9,903 nt of DNA from positions 1 to 9,903 of the forward strand of contig VGRU01000129.1 in the NCBI GenBank assembly GCA_016875255.1, read 5' to 3'. Of this stretch, positions 1 through 7,058 are shown in pieces. This DNA is from Deltaproteobacteria bacterium. GTDB taxonomy: Bacteria > Desulfobacterota > BSN033 > UBA1163. The notes below the pieces were generated by a model. That model searched no databases and had not been told where the DNA came from. It saw nothing but the letters and a program-made list of their open reading frames with translations. The position numbers were made by a program, and so were the translations under genes. The first letter of the stretch is position 1. Every line of letters begins with the position of its first letter.

Positions 1-938
1 GAAAGGGAGGGGTCACCTGCAATCCGAAATCGATGTCAGAGGCTGAGAAGCAGCGGCTGGCTCGCGCCTATATTCGGGCCATCGCCTGGACGATATCGGT
101 TTCGAAAGACGTGCCCGCTCCGGATGTTTATACGACTCCTCAGATTATGGCCTGGATGATGGACGAGTACGAAACGATGGTTGGGCATCATCATCCCGGT
201 GTCATCACGGGGAAACCGATTCCCCTCGGAGGATCAGAGGGCCGGGGAGATGCGACGGCGCGGGGCGGTGTCTATGTCACGCGTGAAGCCGCCAAACAAC
301 TAAACATCGATCTTCGGGGCAAAACCATGGCGATACAGGGCTTTGGCAATGCCGGCCAATACGCCGCTCTGTTGGGCAGTGAAATTCTCGGACTCAAACT
401 GGTTGCCGCTTCTGATTCCAGAGGAGGAATTTATAACGCGAAAGGGATAGATCCGAAACAGGTGGTGGATTATAAGCTTAAGTCCGGCAGCCTCCATGGA
501 TTCCCGGGAGCCGAGAGCATTACCAACGAAGAGCTCCTCGAACTGGATGTCACTGTTCTTTTTCCATCCGCCCTTGAAAATGTGATCACAGCGGCAAACG
601 CAGATCGGATCAAGTGCAAGATTTCTTGTGAGCTGGCCAACGGACCAATGACACCCGAAGCCGATGATATCCTCCATCAGAATAATGTCTTTGTTCTTCC
701 CGATTTCCTCGCCAATGCGGGGGGGGTGACGGTATCCTATTTTGAGCAGGTTCAGAATACTTACAACTTTTATTGGCCCCTTGAGGAGATCCACCAAAGG
801 TTGGATGAAAAGATGACCCGGGGTTTTCATGGGGTTTACCAGATGTATTTAAGGGAGAAGGTCAATATGAGACAGGCCGCCTACCTCGTTTCTGTGGCCC
901 GTGTGGCGGAGGCCTGCAAGCTGAGGGGCTGGGTTTAA
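1..938 (+). CDS. gdhA: Glutamate dehydrogenase (Glu/Leu/Phe/Val dehydrogenase family), 5' end missing
   Basis: Interconverts glutamate and 2-oxoglutarate plus ammonium with NAD(P)H in the cytoplasm. The reading frame is already open at base 3, where the codons read KGGVTCNP. This is the end of the family's GGAKGG motif with the catalytic lysine, so the ATG at 33 is internal and roughly 100-120 N-terminal residues lie outside the window. About 311 residues are seen. APDVYT supplies the catalytic Asp, [12 protein letters not shown] is a family signature, and IQGFGNAG begins the Rossmann domain that binds the dinucleotide. [11 protein letters not shown] and [17 protein letters not shown] are also typical of the family. 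The gene ends at TAA and is followed by an intrinsic terminator, so it closes its own transcript. Whether it uses NAD or NADP cannot be settled from the visible part. The family call is firm. Confidence 0.95.
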   Translation, partial: KGGVTCNPKSMSEAEKQRLARAYIRAIAWTISVSKDVPAPDVYTTPQIMAWMMDEYETMVGHHHPGVITGKPIPLGGSEGRGDATARGGVYVTREAAKQLNIDLRGKTMAIQGFGNAGQYAALLGSEILGLKLVAASDSRGGIYNAKGIDPKQVVDYKLKSGSLHGFPGAESITNEELLELDVTVLFPSALENVITAANADRIKCKISCELANGPMTPEADDILHQNNVFVLPDFLANAGGVTVSYFEQVQNTYNFYWPLEEIHQRLDEKMTRGFHGVYQMYLREKVNMRQAAYLVSVARVAEACKLRGWV

Positions 939-972
939 GATACGAAAGAAACTTTAACGTTGCGCCACTTTT

Positions 973-1013
973 AAAAGGGGATATCAGGAGGGATTTGATA
1001 TCTCCTTTTTTTG
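973..1013 (+). terminator. Rho-independent terminator after glutamate dehydrogenase
   Basis: AAAAGGGGATATCA (973-986) pairs with TGATATCTCCTTTT (996-1009). The result is a 14-bp stem with one G-U pair, a 9-nt loop and a continuing T run to about 1012. It begins 35 nt after the stop codon. The A-rich left arm pairs with the T run, so the structure might also work on the opposite strand. Confidence 0.88.
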
Positions 1014-1015
1014 TT

Positions 1016-1043
1016 TTGCAAAAAGACTGTTTTCGTATATGAT
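1016..1043 (+). promoter_or_regulatory. Candidate sigma-70 promoter upstream of the sensor kinase
   Basis: TTGCAA (1016-1021) and TATGAT (1038-1043) are separated by 16 nt. Both boxes are fair but imperfect, and the left box overlaps the tail of the terminator. The site is about 215 nt upstream of the kinase start, with the MITE-like repeat lying between. This is a motif match only; no other good promoter was seen in the gap. Confidence 0.3.
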
Positions 1044-1063
1044 AATCCTACAGCCACTTTTTC

Positions 1064-1176
1064 CGTCATTCCCGTGAAAACGGGAATCCAGGCTTATCCC
1101 CGCGAAAGCCCGGTTTCGAGTCGCAACGACAGAGAACCACACAAAATACTGGATACCTGCTTTCGCAGGTATGACG
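1064..1176. repeat. MITE-like inverted repeat, 113 bp (CGTCATTCCCG...CGGGAATCCAG family)
   Basis: The left end (1064-1091) and right end (1149-1176) are 28-bp inverted copies of each other with several differences. Each end is also a palindrome: ATTCCCGT-GAAA-ACGGGAAT on the left and ATACCTGC-TTTC-GCAGGTAT on the right. The bases that differ between the ends do so in pairs, so both 8-bp stems stay intact. The ATTCCC...GGGAAT core belongs to a widespread non-coding repeat type, resembling for example neisserial dRS3. When translated it gives the spurious peptides VIPAKAGIQ and DSRFHGND. There is no transposase inside. The whole 939-1259 gap holds the terminator, the weak promoter candidate and this element, and I see no gene in it. 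Confidence 0.85.
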
Positions 1177-1243
1177 TCCAGGGGGGTTATTCTTTCTGTT
1201 GGTAATACAAAGTTATTCCCGTAAGTGTCGCTGTGGTAATAAG

Positions 1244-1250
1244 AAGGAGG
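1244..1250 (+). promoter_or_regulatory. Ribosome binding site that decides the kinase start
   Basis: AAGGAGG is a full-strength Shine-Dalgarno sequence. It lies 9 nt before an in-frame TTG at 1260 and 24 nt before the in-frame ATG at 1275. The longest possible reading, from GTG at 1233, would place this site inside the gene, so 1233 is unlikely to be the start. ATG 1275 has its own weaker GGAG at 1265-1268 and remains an alternative. Confidence 0.7.
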
Positions 1251-1259
1251 AAAAAACGT

Positions 1260-2981
1260 TTGCCGGAGACGAAAATGACTTCTGATGCGAGGGAGATCAA
1301 CGCCCTTCTGGAAATCAGCAAGGCGATCACTTCCGGCCTCTACCTTGAGGACGTGCTTCGCCTGATTGTGACGGTGACGGCTAATGTGATGGATTCGAAG
1401 ATCTGTTCTCTCTGGATCCTCGATGAAAGAGAACAAAAACTTAAACTCAAGGCCACCCAGAGCATCAGCGAGGAATATCTGAAAGAGAGAAGCCTGGGGC
1501 TCGGAGAGGGGGTAGTGGGTCATGTCGCCCTCCATAATCAGCCAATGGCTATTGTCGATGTCCTCAAAGAGCCTCTTTATAAAGAGAAGGAACTGGCAAG
1601 GAGAGAAGGGCTGGTCTCCATGCTCAGCGTGCCGATGTGCATCAAGGAAAAAGTGATCGGCGTGATCAACTGTTACACCTCCTATCCCCGGACCTTTTCG
1701 AAGTCCGAAGAGGAAATGCTCTCAACCGTGGCCAATCAGGCCGCGATCTGCATTGAAAACTCCGGCCTGATGGAAACGCTCGATATCGACGAAATCCTCA
1801 GGCTCGTATTGGAAGGGGTGATCAAGAATATCGGATTCGACCGGGCACGGCTCTATCTGGTCAACGAAAAGAGGGATCTCCTCGAATGCAAAATGGCTGT
1901 GGGAGTCGATGTGGAGAAGATCAAGGGGATCGAGCTTCCCTTAGATCCTGAAGCAAGCATTGTATCCAGATCCGTAATGGAAAAGAAACCCTATATCATC
2001 CCCGATGCCAGGATGGACCCAAGGGTCAACCCCGTCCTGAAAGAGAAATTCAATCTTCACTCTCTTGTGGTCATCCCCCTCTTCACGAAGGAAAGGGTCC
2101 TGGGAGCGATTGCCGCAGACCACACCGAACCCGGAAGAAGGTTGACGAAGGAGACGCTCGATTCGGTCATGACGTTTGCTCAACAGGCAGGCCTGGCCAT
2201 TCAGAATGCCTCCATGTATCAGGAGCTCAAGAATTTCAGCCGGCAGATGGAAGAGAAGATTCAAAAGACGACGGCCGATCTCAGAAAAACAGAGGCTCAG
2301 CTGATCCGGTCCGAGAAATTGGCGGCCCTGGGTCAATTAGCCGCAGGAATTGCTCATGAAATCCGAAATCCTCTGACCAGCATTAACATCCTCATCCATT
2401 CTTTGAGGGAGAGACTGCCATCTGAAAATTCTCAGCAGGAAGACCTGAAAGTCATCGAAGAGGAAATCCATCGGATGAATGAGATTGTCGACCAGTTCCT
2501 CCGGTTCGCAAAACCTGCCCCCCCTTTCTTTGAAAAAACCGACGTCCTCTCCATTGTCGAAGAGACTCTTCAATTGCTCAGGCTTCAGGCCGAGAAACAA
2601 CGCATCGCTGTTGAAAGGGAGTTCCAAGCCCTGCCCATGATCCTGATCGACCCTGAGCAGATGAAACAGGCGATGCTCAACCTTTTGCTCAATGCCATTC
2701 AGGCCATGCCGGAGGGCGGTCTATTGACCCTGAAGGGGAGAAATTCGGAAGAGGGTCAATGGATCCATCTCTCCATCCAGGACTCCGGCATGGGAATCTC
2801 CGGAGAAGACATCGATAAACTCTTCGACCCCTTCTTCTCCACAAAAGAAGGAGGAATTGGCCTCGGTCTCTCCATCACCCATCGCATCATCGACCAGCAT
2901 CATGGAAAGATCGAGGTGGAAAGCTCACCGGGGATGGGAACGCTTTTTACGGTTTGGCTTCCAATCCACTATGAACGTTGA
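1260..2981 (+). CDS. Soluble GAF-GAF sensor histidine kinase
   Basis: Probable cytoplasmic sensor kinase of 573 aa that phosphorylates the regulator encoded next to it. No signal peptide or membrane segment is visible. Two GAF domains span about residues 12-170 and 173-325, followed by a short coiled-coil linker (about 325-350). The HisKA domain carries the phospho-accepting His366 in AGIAHEIRNPL. The HATPase domain has the N box (Asn478 in LNLLLNAIQAM), the G1 box DSGMGI (Asp508), the F box LFDPFFSTKEGG and the G2 box GIGLGLSI, so all catalytic boxes are intact. The start is taken at TTG 1260 from the AAGGAGG spacing; ATG 1275 would shorten it by five residues. The last codons and the stop are built from 7-bp repeat units. 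The ligand is unknown. NtrB normally has one PAS domain rather than two GAFs, so a nitrogen-sensing role is only inferred from the neighbours. Confidence 0.93.
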   Translation: MPETKMTSDAREINALLEISKAITSGLYLEDVLRLIVTVTANVMDSKICSLWILDEREQKLKLKATQSISEEYLKERSLGLGEGVVGHVALHNQPMAIVDVLKEPLYKEKELARREGLVSMLSVPMCIKEKVIGVINCYTSYPRTFSKSEEEMLSTVANQAAICIENSGLMETLDIDEILRLVLEGVIKNIGFDRARLYLVNEKRDLLECKMAVGVDVEKIKGIELPLDPEASIVSRSVMEKKPYIIPDARMDPRVNPVLKEKFNLHSLVVIPLFTKERVLGAIAADHTEPGRRLTKETLDSVMTFAQQAGLAIQNASMYQELKNFSRQMEEKIQKTTADLRKTEAQLIRSEKLAALGQLAAGIAHEIRNPLTSINILIHSLRERLPSENSQQEDLKVIEEEIHRMNEIVDQFLRFAKPAPPFFEKTDVLSIVEETLQLLRLQAEKQRIAVEREFQALPMILIDPEQMKQAMLNLLLNAIQAMPEGGLLTLKGRNSEEGQWIHLSIQDSGMGISGEDIDKLFDPFFSTKEGGIGLGLSITHRIIDQHHGKIEVESSPGMGTLFTVWLPIHYER

Positions 2982-3033
2982 ACCATGGACGATGAACAGT
3001 TCATCGTTTATCGTTTAACGTTCATCGTATTAC
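2970..3033 (+). repeat. Inverted heptamer array between the kinase and regulator genes
   Basis: Four 7-bp units in one orientation (TATGAAC, GTTGAAC, CATGGAC, GATGAAC; 2970-2997) are followed by a single A (2998). Five units of the reverse complement then follow (GTTCATC, GTTTATC, GTTTAAC, GTTCATC, GTATTAC; 2999-3033). The centre is a perfect palindrome with 9-bp arms (2989-3007). As RNA, 2970-2997 can pair with 2999-3026 with only two mismatches, counting G-U pairs. The array includes the kinase stop codon and ends just before the regulator's AAGAGG ribosome site (3036-3041). Confidence 0.85.
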
Positions 3034-3045
3034 GAAAGAGGTAAC

Positions 3046-4482
3046 ATGCAGACGATCCTGGTCGTTGACGATGACAAATCGATCCGCTACTCCCTGAAGA
3101 GGATGTTAGAGGAGAACTTCTCCGTCCTCACCGCCCAGAATGGGGATGAAGCGCTGTCACGGTTGAAAGAATCACTCCCCGACCTCATCCTCATGGATAT
3201 CAAGATGCCGGGCCGAAGTGGAATCGAGGTGTTGAAGGAGATAAAGTTGATCGATCCCAAATCCCTCGTCATTCTGATGACAGCCTATGGCACCACCGAG
3301 ACCGCGATTGAAGCGATGAAATATGGGGCTTTCGATTACATCCTGAAACCTTTCCCGATTCCGCAGATGAAAGAGCTGGTGCAAAAGGCGATCGCCCTGA
3401 GGAAACTGATGAAGGATGGGGTCTCCTATGCTTTCGAACCGGATCAACGGAAAGAGGAGGAACAGATCATCGGGTCTTCTCCCAGGATGCAGGAGATTTA
3501 CAAAGTCATCGGACAGGTGGCTCCCAGCGATGTCACGGTCCTTCTCAGGGGTGAAAGCGGAACGGGAAAGGAGTTAATGGCGCGGGCCATCTATCAACAC
3601 AGCCTTCGCTCTGAGCAACTCTTTCTTCCGGTCAATTGCGCCGCCATACCGGATACCCTTCTCGAGAGCGAGCTCTTCGGCCACGAGAAAGGTGCCTTCA
3701 CCGGCGCTTCATCCCGGCGTATTGGAAAACTGGAACAGTGCCACGGAGGGACTATTTTCCTCGATGAGATCGGCGACATGTCCCTCTCGACTCAGGCCAA
3801 ACTGCTCAGGGTCCTTCAGGAGAAAAACTTTGAGAGATTGGGAGGGAGGGAAACGATCAGGGTCGATATCCGATTGATCGTGGCAACGAATAAAGACCTG
3901 GAAGAAGCGATCGCAAAGGGGGAATTCCGTGAGGACCTCTACTACCGGCTCAATGTGGTCTCTATCAAGATTCCGCCCTTGAGGGAAAGAAAGGAGGACA
4001 TTCCCGCTCTCGTCTCCTACTTCTTGAGGAAGTTCAACCACGAGTTGAAAAAGAGAGTGGTTGGAATTACCCCCGGAGCCATGGGAAAGATTTCCTCCTA
4101 TGGATGGCCGGGCAATGTGAGGCAACTTGAAAATGTTTTGAAAAGGGCAATGTTGTTGTGTCAGGGAGAATGGATACTTGACGATCAGCTCGTTCTTGAA
4201 GTAGAAGAGAGACGGGAGTCCGGTGAGGTTCGGGACAGGAGGACATTCGAGAATCTTGTCGATTCCCTCTTTGAGGAACTCACAGGGAATCCTTTGGCCC
4301 AGGAAGGCCTGGATATGGTCTCGGCCATAGAAAAAGGGCTGATCATTCGCGCCCTTCAAAAGACAAATGGAAACCAGGTTCAGGCCGCCTCACTGCTCGG
4401 AATCAATCGGAGCACCCTCCGGGGCAAGATGGATCGGTACCATATCAAAAAAGAGATACTGGTTTCGGAGGAAGAAAGTTGA
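3046..4482 (+). CDS. Sigma-54-dependent response regulator, NtrC family
   Basis: DNA-binding activator of 478 aa that opens sigma-54 promoter complexes by ATP hydrolysis once phosphorylated. The receiver domain (about 1-120) has the acidic pocket VVDDDKS, phospho-acceptor Asp51 in DIKMPG, Thr79 and Lys101. The AAA+ domain (about 140-370) has Walker A GESGTGKE (169-176), the sigma-54 contact loop GAFTGA (216-221) and Walker B FLDEIGD (Asp240/Glu241). A Fis-type helix-turn-helix closes the protein ([19 protein letters not shown], about 445-465). Every element needed for activity is present. ATG 3046 has AAGAGG 4 nt upstream, a rather short spacing. The gene lies 64 nt behind its presumed partner kinase, across the inverted heptamer array. 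NtrC, ZraR and AtoC cannot be told apart by motifs alone. The nitrogen setting and the sigma-54 promoter before amtB make an NtrC-like role plausible. Confidence 0.95.
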   Translation: MQTILVVDDDKSIRYSLKRMLEENFSVLTAQNGDEALSRLKESLPDLILMDIKMPGRSGIEVLKEIKLIDPKSLVILMTAYGTTETAIEAMKYGAFDYILKPFPIPQMKELVQKAIALRKLMKDGVSYAFEPDQRKEEEQIIGSSPRMQEIYKVIGQVAPSDVTVLLRGESGTGKELMARAIYQHSLRSEQLFLPVNCAAIPDTLLESELFGHEKGAFTGASSRRIGKLEQCHGGTIFLDEIGDMSLSTQAKLLRVLQEKNFERLGGRETIRVDIRLIVATNKDLEEAIAKGEFREDLYYRLNVVSIKIPPLRERKEDIPALVSYFLRKFNHELKKRVVGITPGAMGKISSYGWPGNVRQLENVLKRAMLLCQGEWILDDQLVLEVEERRESGEVRDRRTFENLVDSLFEELTGNPLAQEGLDMVSAIEKGLIIRALQKTNGNQVQAASLLGINRSTLRGKMDRYHIKKEILVSEEES

Positions 4483-4521
4483 GAGTTATGAGTTTTGAGT
4501 TATAAATGATGAGTTAAGAGT
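4480..4521. repeat. Direct heptamer array, TNNGAGT type
   Basis: Six uninterrupted 7-bp units run in phase: TGAGAGT, TATGAGT, TTTGAGT, TATAAAT, GATGAGT, TAAGAGT. The fourth is the most decayed. The first unit includes the final base of the regulator's last sense codon region and its stop. It does not form a hairpin with itself. Confidence 0.75.
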
Positions 4522-4551
4522 TTCAAATAAAGAAAATTTTAGCTTTTAATC

Positions 4552-4586
4552 TACGCTTTGCGCTATGCTCTATGCGCTTTGCGATT
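4552..4586. repeat. Direct heptamer array, TGCGCTW type
   Basis: Five in-phase 7-bp units: TACGCTT, TGCGCTA, TGCTCTA, TGCGCTT, TGCGATT. The array ends 2 nt before the AAGGGG ribosome site of nadE (4589-4594). It has the same period as the array at 4480-4521 but an unrelated sequence. Between the two lies an AT-rich stretch (4522-4551) in which I see no convincing promoter. Confidence 0.75.
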
Positions 4587-4600
4587 TTAAGGGGTAAAAC

Positions 4601-6337
4601 ATGCGGATACTTAGAATTGGGCTCTGTCAGATCAATACGACCGTAGGGGATATCGAAGGCAATACCAGGAAGATCCTCGACTACATCGCCAGAGGAAAGA
4701 GGATGGGAGCAGACCTGCTCGTCTTTCCCGAGTTGGCCGTCACGGGCTACCCTCCCGAGGATCTCCTCTTCATGCCGAAGTTTATTGAGGCCAATTTAAA
4801 AGCCATCAAAAAAATCGGCCAGGCCACTTCCTCCATCACCGCCATCGTAGGTTTCGTCGATAAAAAGGAGAACATCTTCAATTCCGCCGCCCTTCTTCAC
4901 CATGGGGAACTGATAAGTGTCTACTCCAAAACCTATCTTCCCAATTACGGGGTGTTTGATGAGTACCGTTATTTCCAACCCGGAAAGGAGAATTTCATCT
5001 TCACCCTTAAATCGATTCCCATCGGCATCAGTATTTGTGAAGACCTCTGGTATCCCGGAGATCCCATTCGAACTCAGGCCCTCTACGGAGGAGCAGAGTT
5101 GATTGTGAATATCTCCTCATCGCCTTATCAGGCCAGTAAGACCGCCTTTCGTGAGAAGATGATTTCAACGCGGGCCTCTGACAATGTAGCCATCGTCGCC
5201 TACTGCAATCTGGTTGGGGGCCAGGATGAACTGGTCTTTGACGGGGGAAGCGTGATTTACGATCAGAAAGGGGAGTTGCTCATTCGAGGGAGGCAGTTTG
5301 AGGAAGACCTGGTTCTGGTCGATCTTGATATGGAAGCCGTCTTTCGAATGAGGCTTCATGATCCCAGAGTCAGAAGAGAGAAGCTGACCGGGGAGGAGAA
5401 GGGATTGAGAAAGATTGATCTTCCCGCGAAGACCGGTCGATCCAAACGGACACTTCCTTCCCCTAAAAGAGATTCCAAACCATTGGATCGTCTTTCTGAG
5501 ATCTATGCCGCTCTCACCCTGGGTACCGGAGATTATATCCGGAAAAATGGCTTTCACACGGTCCTCATTGGATTAAGCGGAGGCATTGATTCAGCCCTGA
5601 CAGCATCGATTGCTGTCGATGCCTTGGGGAAAAAGGGCGTGGTCGGAGTGGCCATGCCCTCCCAATACTCCTCGAAAGAATCCTTAGGGGATGCGAAAGT
5701 CCTTGCCAGAAATCTCGGCATCCGGCTTCTGACGATTCCCATTGCAGAGATTTTTCAGGCTTACCTTAAAACGCTTTCAGTCCCTTTCAAAAAGGTGAAA
5801 CCGGATGCGACCGAAGAGAATATCCAGGCCCGGATTCGGGGAAATATCCTGATGGCTCTCTCCAATAAGTTTGGCTGGCTCGTTCTGACCACAGGGAATA
5901 AGAGCGAGATGAGTGTGGGTTATTGCACCCTCTACGGAGATATGGCCGGCGGATACGCCGTCTTGAAGGATGCCCCCAAGACTCTGGTTTACGAATTAGC
6001 TAAATACAAGAACAGAAAAGAAGGAAAAGACATCATCCCAAAAAATGTTCTCGTCAAAGCCCCTTCCGCCGAATTGAGACCGAATCAGAAAGACGAGGAT
6101 TCTCTGCCGCCCTACCCTACCCTCGATCCCATTCTTCAGGCCTATGTAGAAGAAGATAAGGGGGTTGAAGAGATTTCAGAGATGGGATTTAAGGAGAGTA
6201 TGATCAAAGAAGTAATTCGGATGGTCGATCGGAATGAATACAAACGAAGGCAGAGCCCCCCGGGCGTAAAGATCACCCACCGCGCCCTCGGAAAAGACCG
6301 CCGGCTGCCGGTCACCAATAAATATCGAAATTTTTAG
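4601..6337 (+). CDS. nadE: Glutamine-dependent NAD+ synthetase
   Basis: Catalyses the last step of NAD synthesis, amidating deamido-NAD (nicotinate adenine dinucleotide) with ATP and using ammonia released from glutamine. The N-terminal nitrilase-type glutaminase domain (about 1-270) has the catalytic triad Glu44 (VFPELAVTGYP), Lys110 (YSKTYLPNYGVFDE) and Cys146 (ISICEDLW). A linker of about 40 basic residues follows. The synthetase domain (about 295-578) has the ATP pyrophosphatase loop SGGIDS (326-331) and the signature GNKSEMSVGYCTLYGDMAGG. At 578 aa it is a normal length for the two-domain type. ATG 4601 has AAGGGG 6 nt upstream. It sits between an NtrC-type regulator and the amtB-glnB-glnD genes, consistent with control by nitrogen status. 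The stop is 26 nt from the convergent toxin gene, and no clear terminator is visible there. Confidence 0.97.
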   Translation: MRILRIGLCQINTTVGDIEGNTRKILDYIARGKRMGADLLVFPELAVTGYPPEDLLFMPKFIEANLKAIKKIGQATSSITAIVGFVDKKENIFNSAALLHHGELISVYSKTYLPNYGVFDEYRYFQPGKENFIFTLKSIPIGISICEDLWYPGDPIRTQALYGGAELIVNISSSPYQASKTAFREKMISTRASDNVAIVAYCNLVGGQDELVFDGGSVIYDQKGELLIRGRQFEEDLVLVDLDMEAVFRMRLHDPRVRREKLTGEEKGLRKIDLPAKTGRSKRTLPSPKRDSKPLDRLSEIYAALTLGTGDYIRKNGFHTVLIGLSGGIDSALTASIAVDALGKKGVVGVAMPSQYSSKESLGDAKVLARNLGIRLLTIPIAEIFQAYLKTLSVPFKKVKPDATEENIQARIRGNILMALSNKFGWLVLTTGNKSEMSVGYCTLYGDMAGGYAVLKDAPKTLVYELAKYKNRKEGKDIIPKNVLVKAPSAELRPNQKDEDSLPPYPTLDPILQAYVEEDKGVEEISEMGFKESMIKEVIRMVDRNEYKRRQSPPGVKITHRALGKDRRLPVTNKYRNF

Positions 6338-6363
6338 GTCCCTTTTTCCCCAGATATTTGCTC

Positions 6364-6711
6364 CTAAACGGCCACTATTCCAATCGCTCGTTGGATAGCT
6401 TTTTCAATTTCTCTCATGATGGAAGGGCTGATTGTTCCAGCAAAAGGACCGCGGATGAGAAAGGATTTGTCCAGAGTGGTTACCTGCTCACACTTTGCCA
6501 TTGAAGTTTCCTTAAGTCCTCCCTCCCCGGCAGGTAGCTCAACATGCGTTGGAGCTAACCGAAGGGTGGTGGATAGAGGTACAACAATGACATCATTTGC
6601 CAGGCGATTCCGCACATCTAATGAAACAACAAGAGCTGGACGATCCTTCATATCAGAAGGATGTCCCGGAAGCTTAACCAGGTAGATTTCTCCTCGGAGC
6701 GGATATGACAT
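6364..6711 (-). CDS. MazF/PemK-family endoribonuclease toxin
   Basis: Predicted toxin of a type II toxin-antitoxin pair that would cut mRNA when freed from its antitoxin. The 115-aa length is usual for the family. Seen in order: RGEIYLVKLPG at the N terminus, KDRPALVVS (the conserved Arg-Pro strand), DVIVVPLSTT (the conserved Ser/Thr active-site strand), PTHVELP, the AKCEQVTTLDKS segment and a C-terminal helix ending AIGIV. The start at 6711 lies 3 nt after the antitoxin stop (TAG GCC ATG on the minus strand) with only a weak ribosome site, so translation is probably coupled to the antitoxin. The gene converges on nadE. Its cleavage sequence cannot be predicted. The core motifs look complete, so it may be active. 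Confidence 0.9.
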   Translation of the reverse strand: MSYPLRGEIYLVKLPGHPSDMKDRPALVVSLDVRNRLANDVIVVPLSTTLRLAPTHVELPAGEGGLKETSMAKCEQVTTLDKSFLIRGPFAGTISPSIMREIEKAIQRAIGIVAV

Positions 6712-6714
6712 GGC

Positions 6715-6996
6715 CTATTTATCCCACAGGCGTTTGGCTGAACGAGCGGTTATCTTGGACCACTGCCGATCTTCATTACGTTCCGCTCTGGAGAGGGAAA
6801 GGTAGTATTCCTCTGTTTGGCGCTCAAGTTCTTTTTGAGCTTGGTCGCGCAACCATCGGCGCACCGCCTCCTCTACCATTTGGCTTCGGGAGCTTGCTTC
6901 CGGAGAATCGAGCAGCTTATCGATTTGATGAACTAGATCATTGCTTAAGGTAACCGTGATCTTAGCCTTTTGAGATCGGGATGCATTGGTACGCAT
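6715..6996 (-). CDS. Ribbon-helix-helix antitoxin of the MazF-type pair
   Basis: Predicted antitoxin of 93 aa that binds and neutralises the downstream toxin and represses its own promoter. Residues about 11-50 fit a CopG/MetJ-type ribbon-helix-helix DNA-binding domain: the strand KITVTLSNDLVHQID, then a turn and SRSQMVEEAVRRWL. The C-terminal half is charged and helical (KELERQTEEYYLSLSRAE), as expected for a toxin-binding tail. GGAG lies 7 nt before ATG on the minus strand. A sigma-70 promoter with palindromes over the -10 box lies directly upstream, consistent with self-repression. Antitoxin first, toxin second and a 3-nt gap are the usual layout for this class. The exact subfamily was not recognised. 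Confidence 0.85.
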   Translation of the reverse strand: MRTNASRSQKAKITVTLSNDLVHQIDKLLDSPEASSRSQMVEEAVRRWLRDQAQKELERQTEEYYLSLSRAERNEDRQWSKITARSAKRLWDK

Positions 6997-7013
6997 AAAG
7001 GCACTCCATTATT

Positions 7014-7047
7014 TCTTACTTTTAGTAAGATTATATGCCATACTAAA
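7014..7047 (-). promoter_or_regulatory. Operator palindromes of the toxin-antitoxin promoter
   Basis: TCTTACT-TTT-AGTAAGA (7014-7030) is a perfect inverted repeat with 7-bp arms, sitting on the -10 box edge and the expected start of transcription. A second, overlapping pair, TTTAGTA (7021-7027) and TACTAAA (7041-7047), is also perfect and brackets the -10 box. Repeated AGTA/TACT half-sites are what a ribbon-helix-helix repressor would be expected to bind. The binding role is inferred. Confidence 0.65.
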
Positions 7048-7058
7048 TTGTTTGTCAA
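7030..7058 (-). promoter_or_regulatory. Consensus sigma-70 promoter of the toxin-antitoxin pair
   Basis: On the minus strand, TTGACA (plus-strand 7053-7058) and TATAAT (7030-7035) are separated by exactly 17 nt. Both boxes and the spacing match the consensus at every position. Transcription should start near 7023, about 27 nt before the antitoxin ATG at 6996. This would be a very strong promoter without repression. Confidence 0.9.

Noticed and set aside
1064..1176. CRISPR-like or tandem repeat reading of the gap before the kinase
   Set aside because: There are only two copies, they are inverted rather than direct, and there is no spacer-repeat pattern.
1233..1259. N-terminal extension of the kinase from GTG 1233
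   Set aside because: The extension encodes a basic stretch made from the Shine-Dalgarno sequence itself, and no ribosome site precedes GTG 1233.
984..1535. Minus-strand reading frame of 183 codons, and a plus-strand one at 1011-1205, over the gap before the kinase
   Set aside because: Their peptides contain VIPAKAGIQ and DSRFHGND, the usual spurious translation of this repeat family. The minus-strand one also runs into the kinase gene in antisense.
3709..4359. Long minus-strand frame opposite the sigma-54 regulator, and similar antisense frames opposite other genes
   Set aside because: These overlap well-identified genes and are products of codon bias. None shows a recognisable domain or ribosome site.
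6338..6363. Bidirectional terminator between nadE and the toxin gene
   Set aside because: There is a short T run but no paired stem of useful length in the 26-bp gap.
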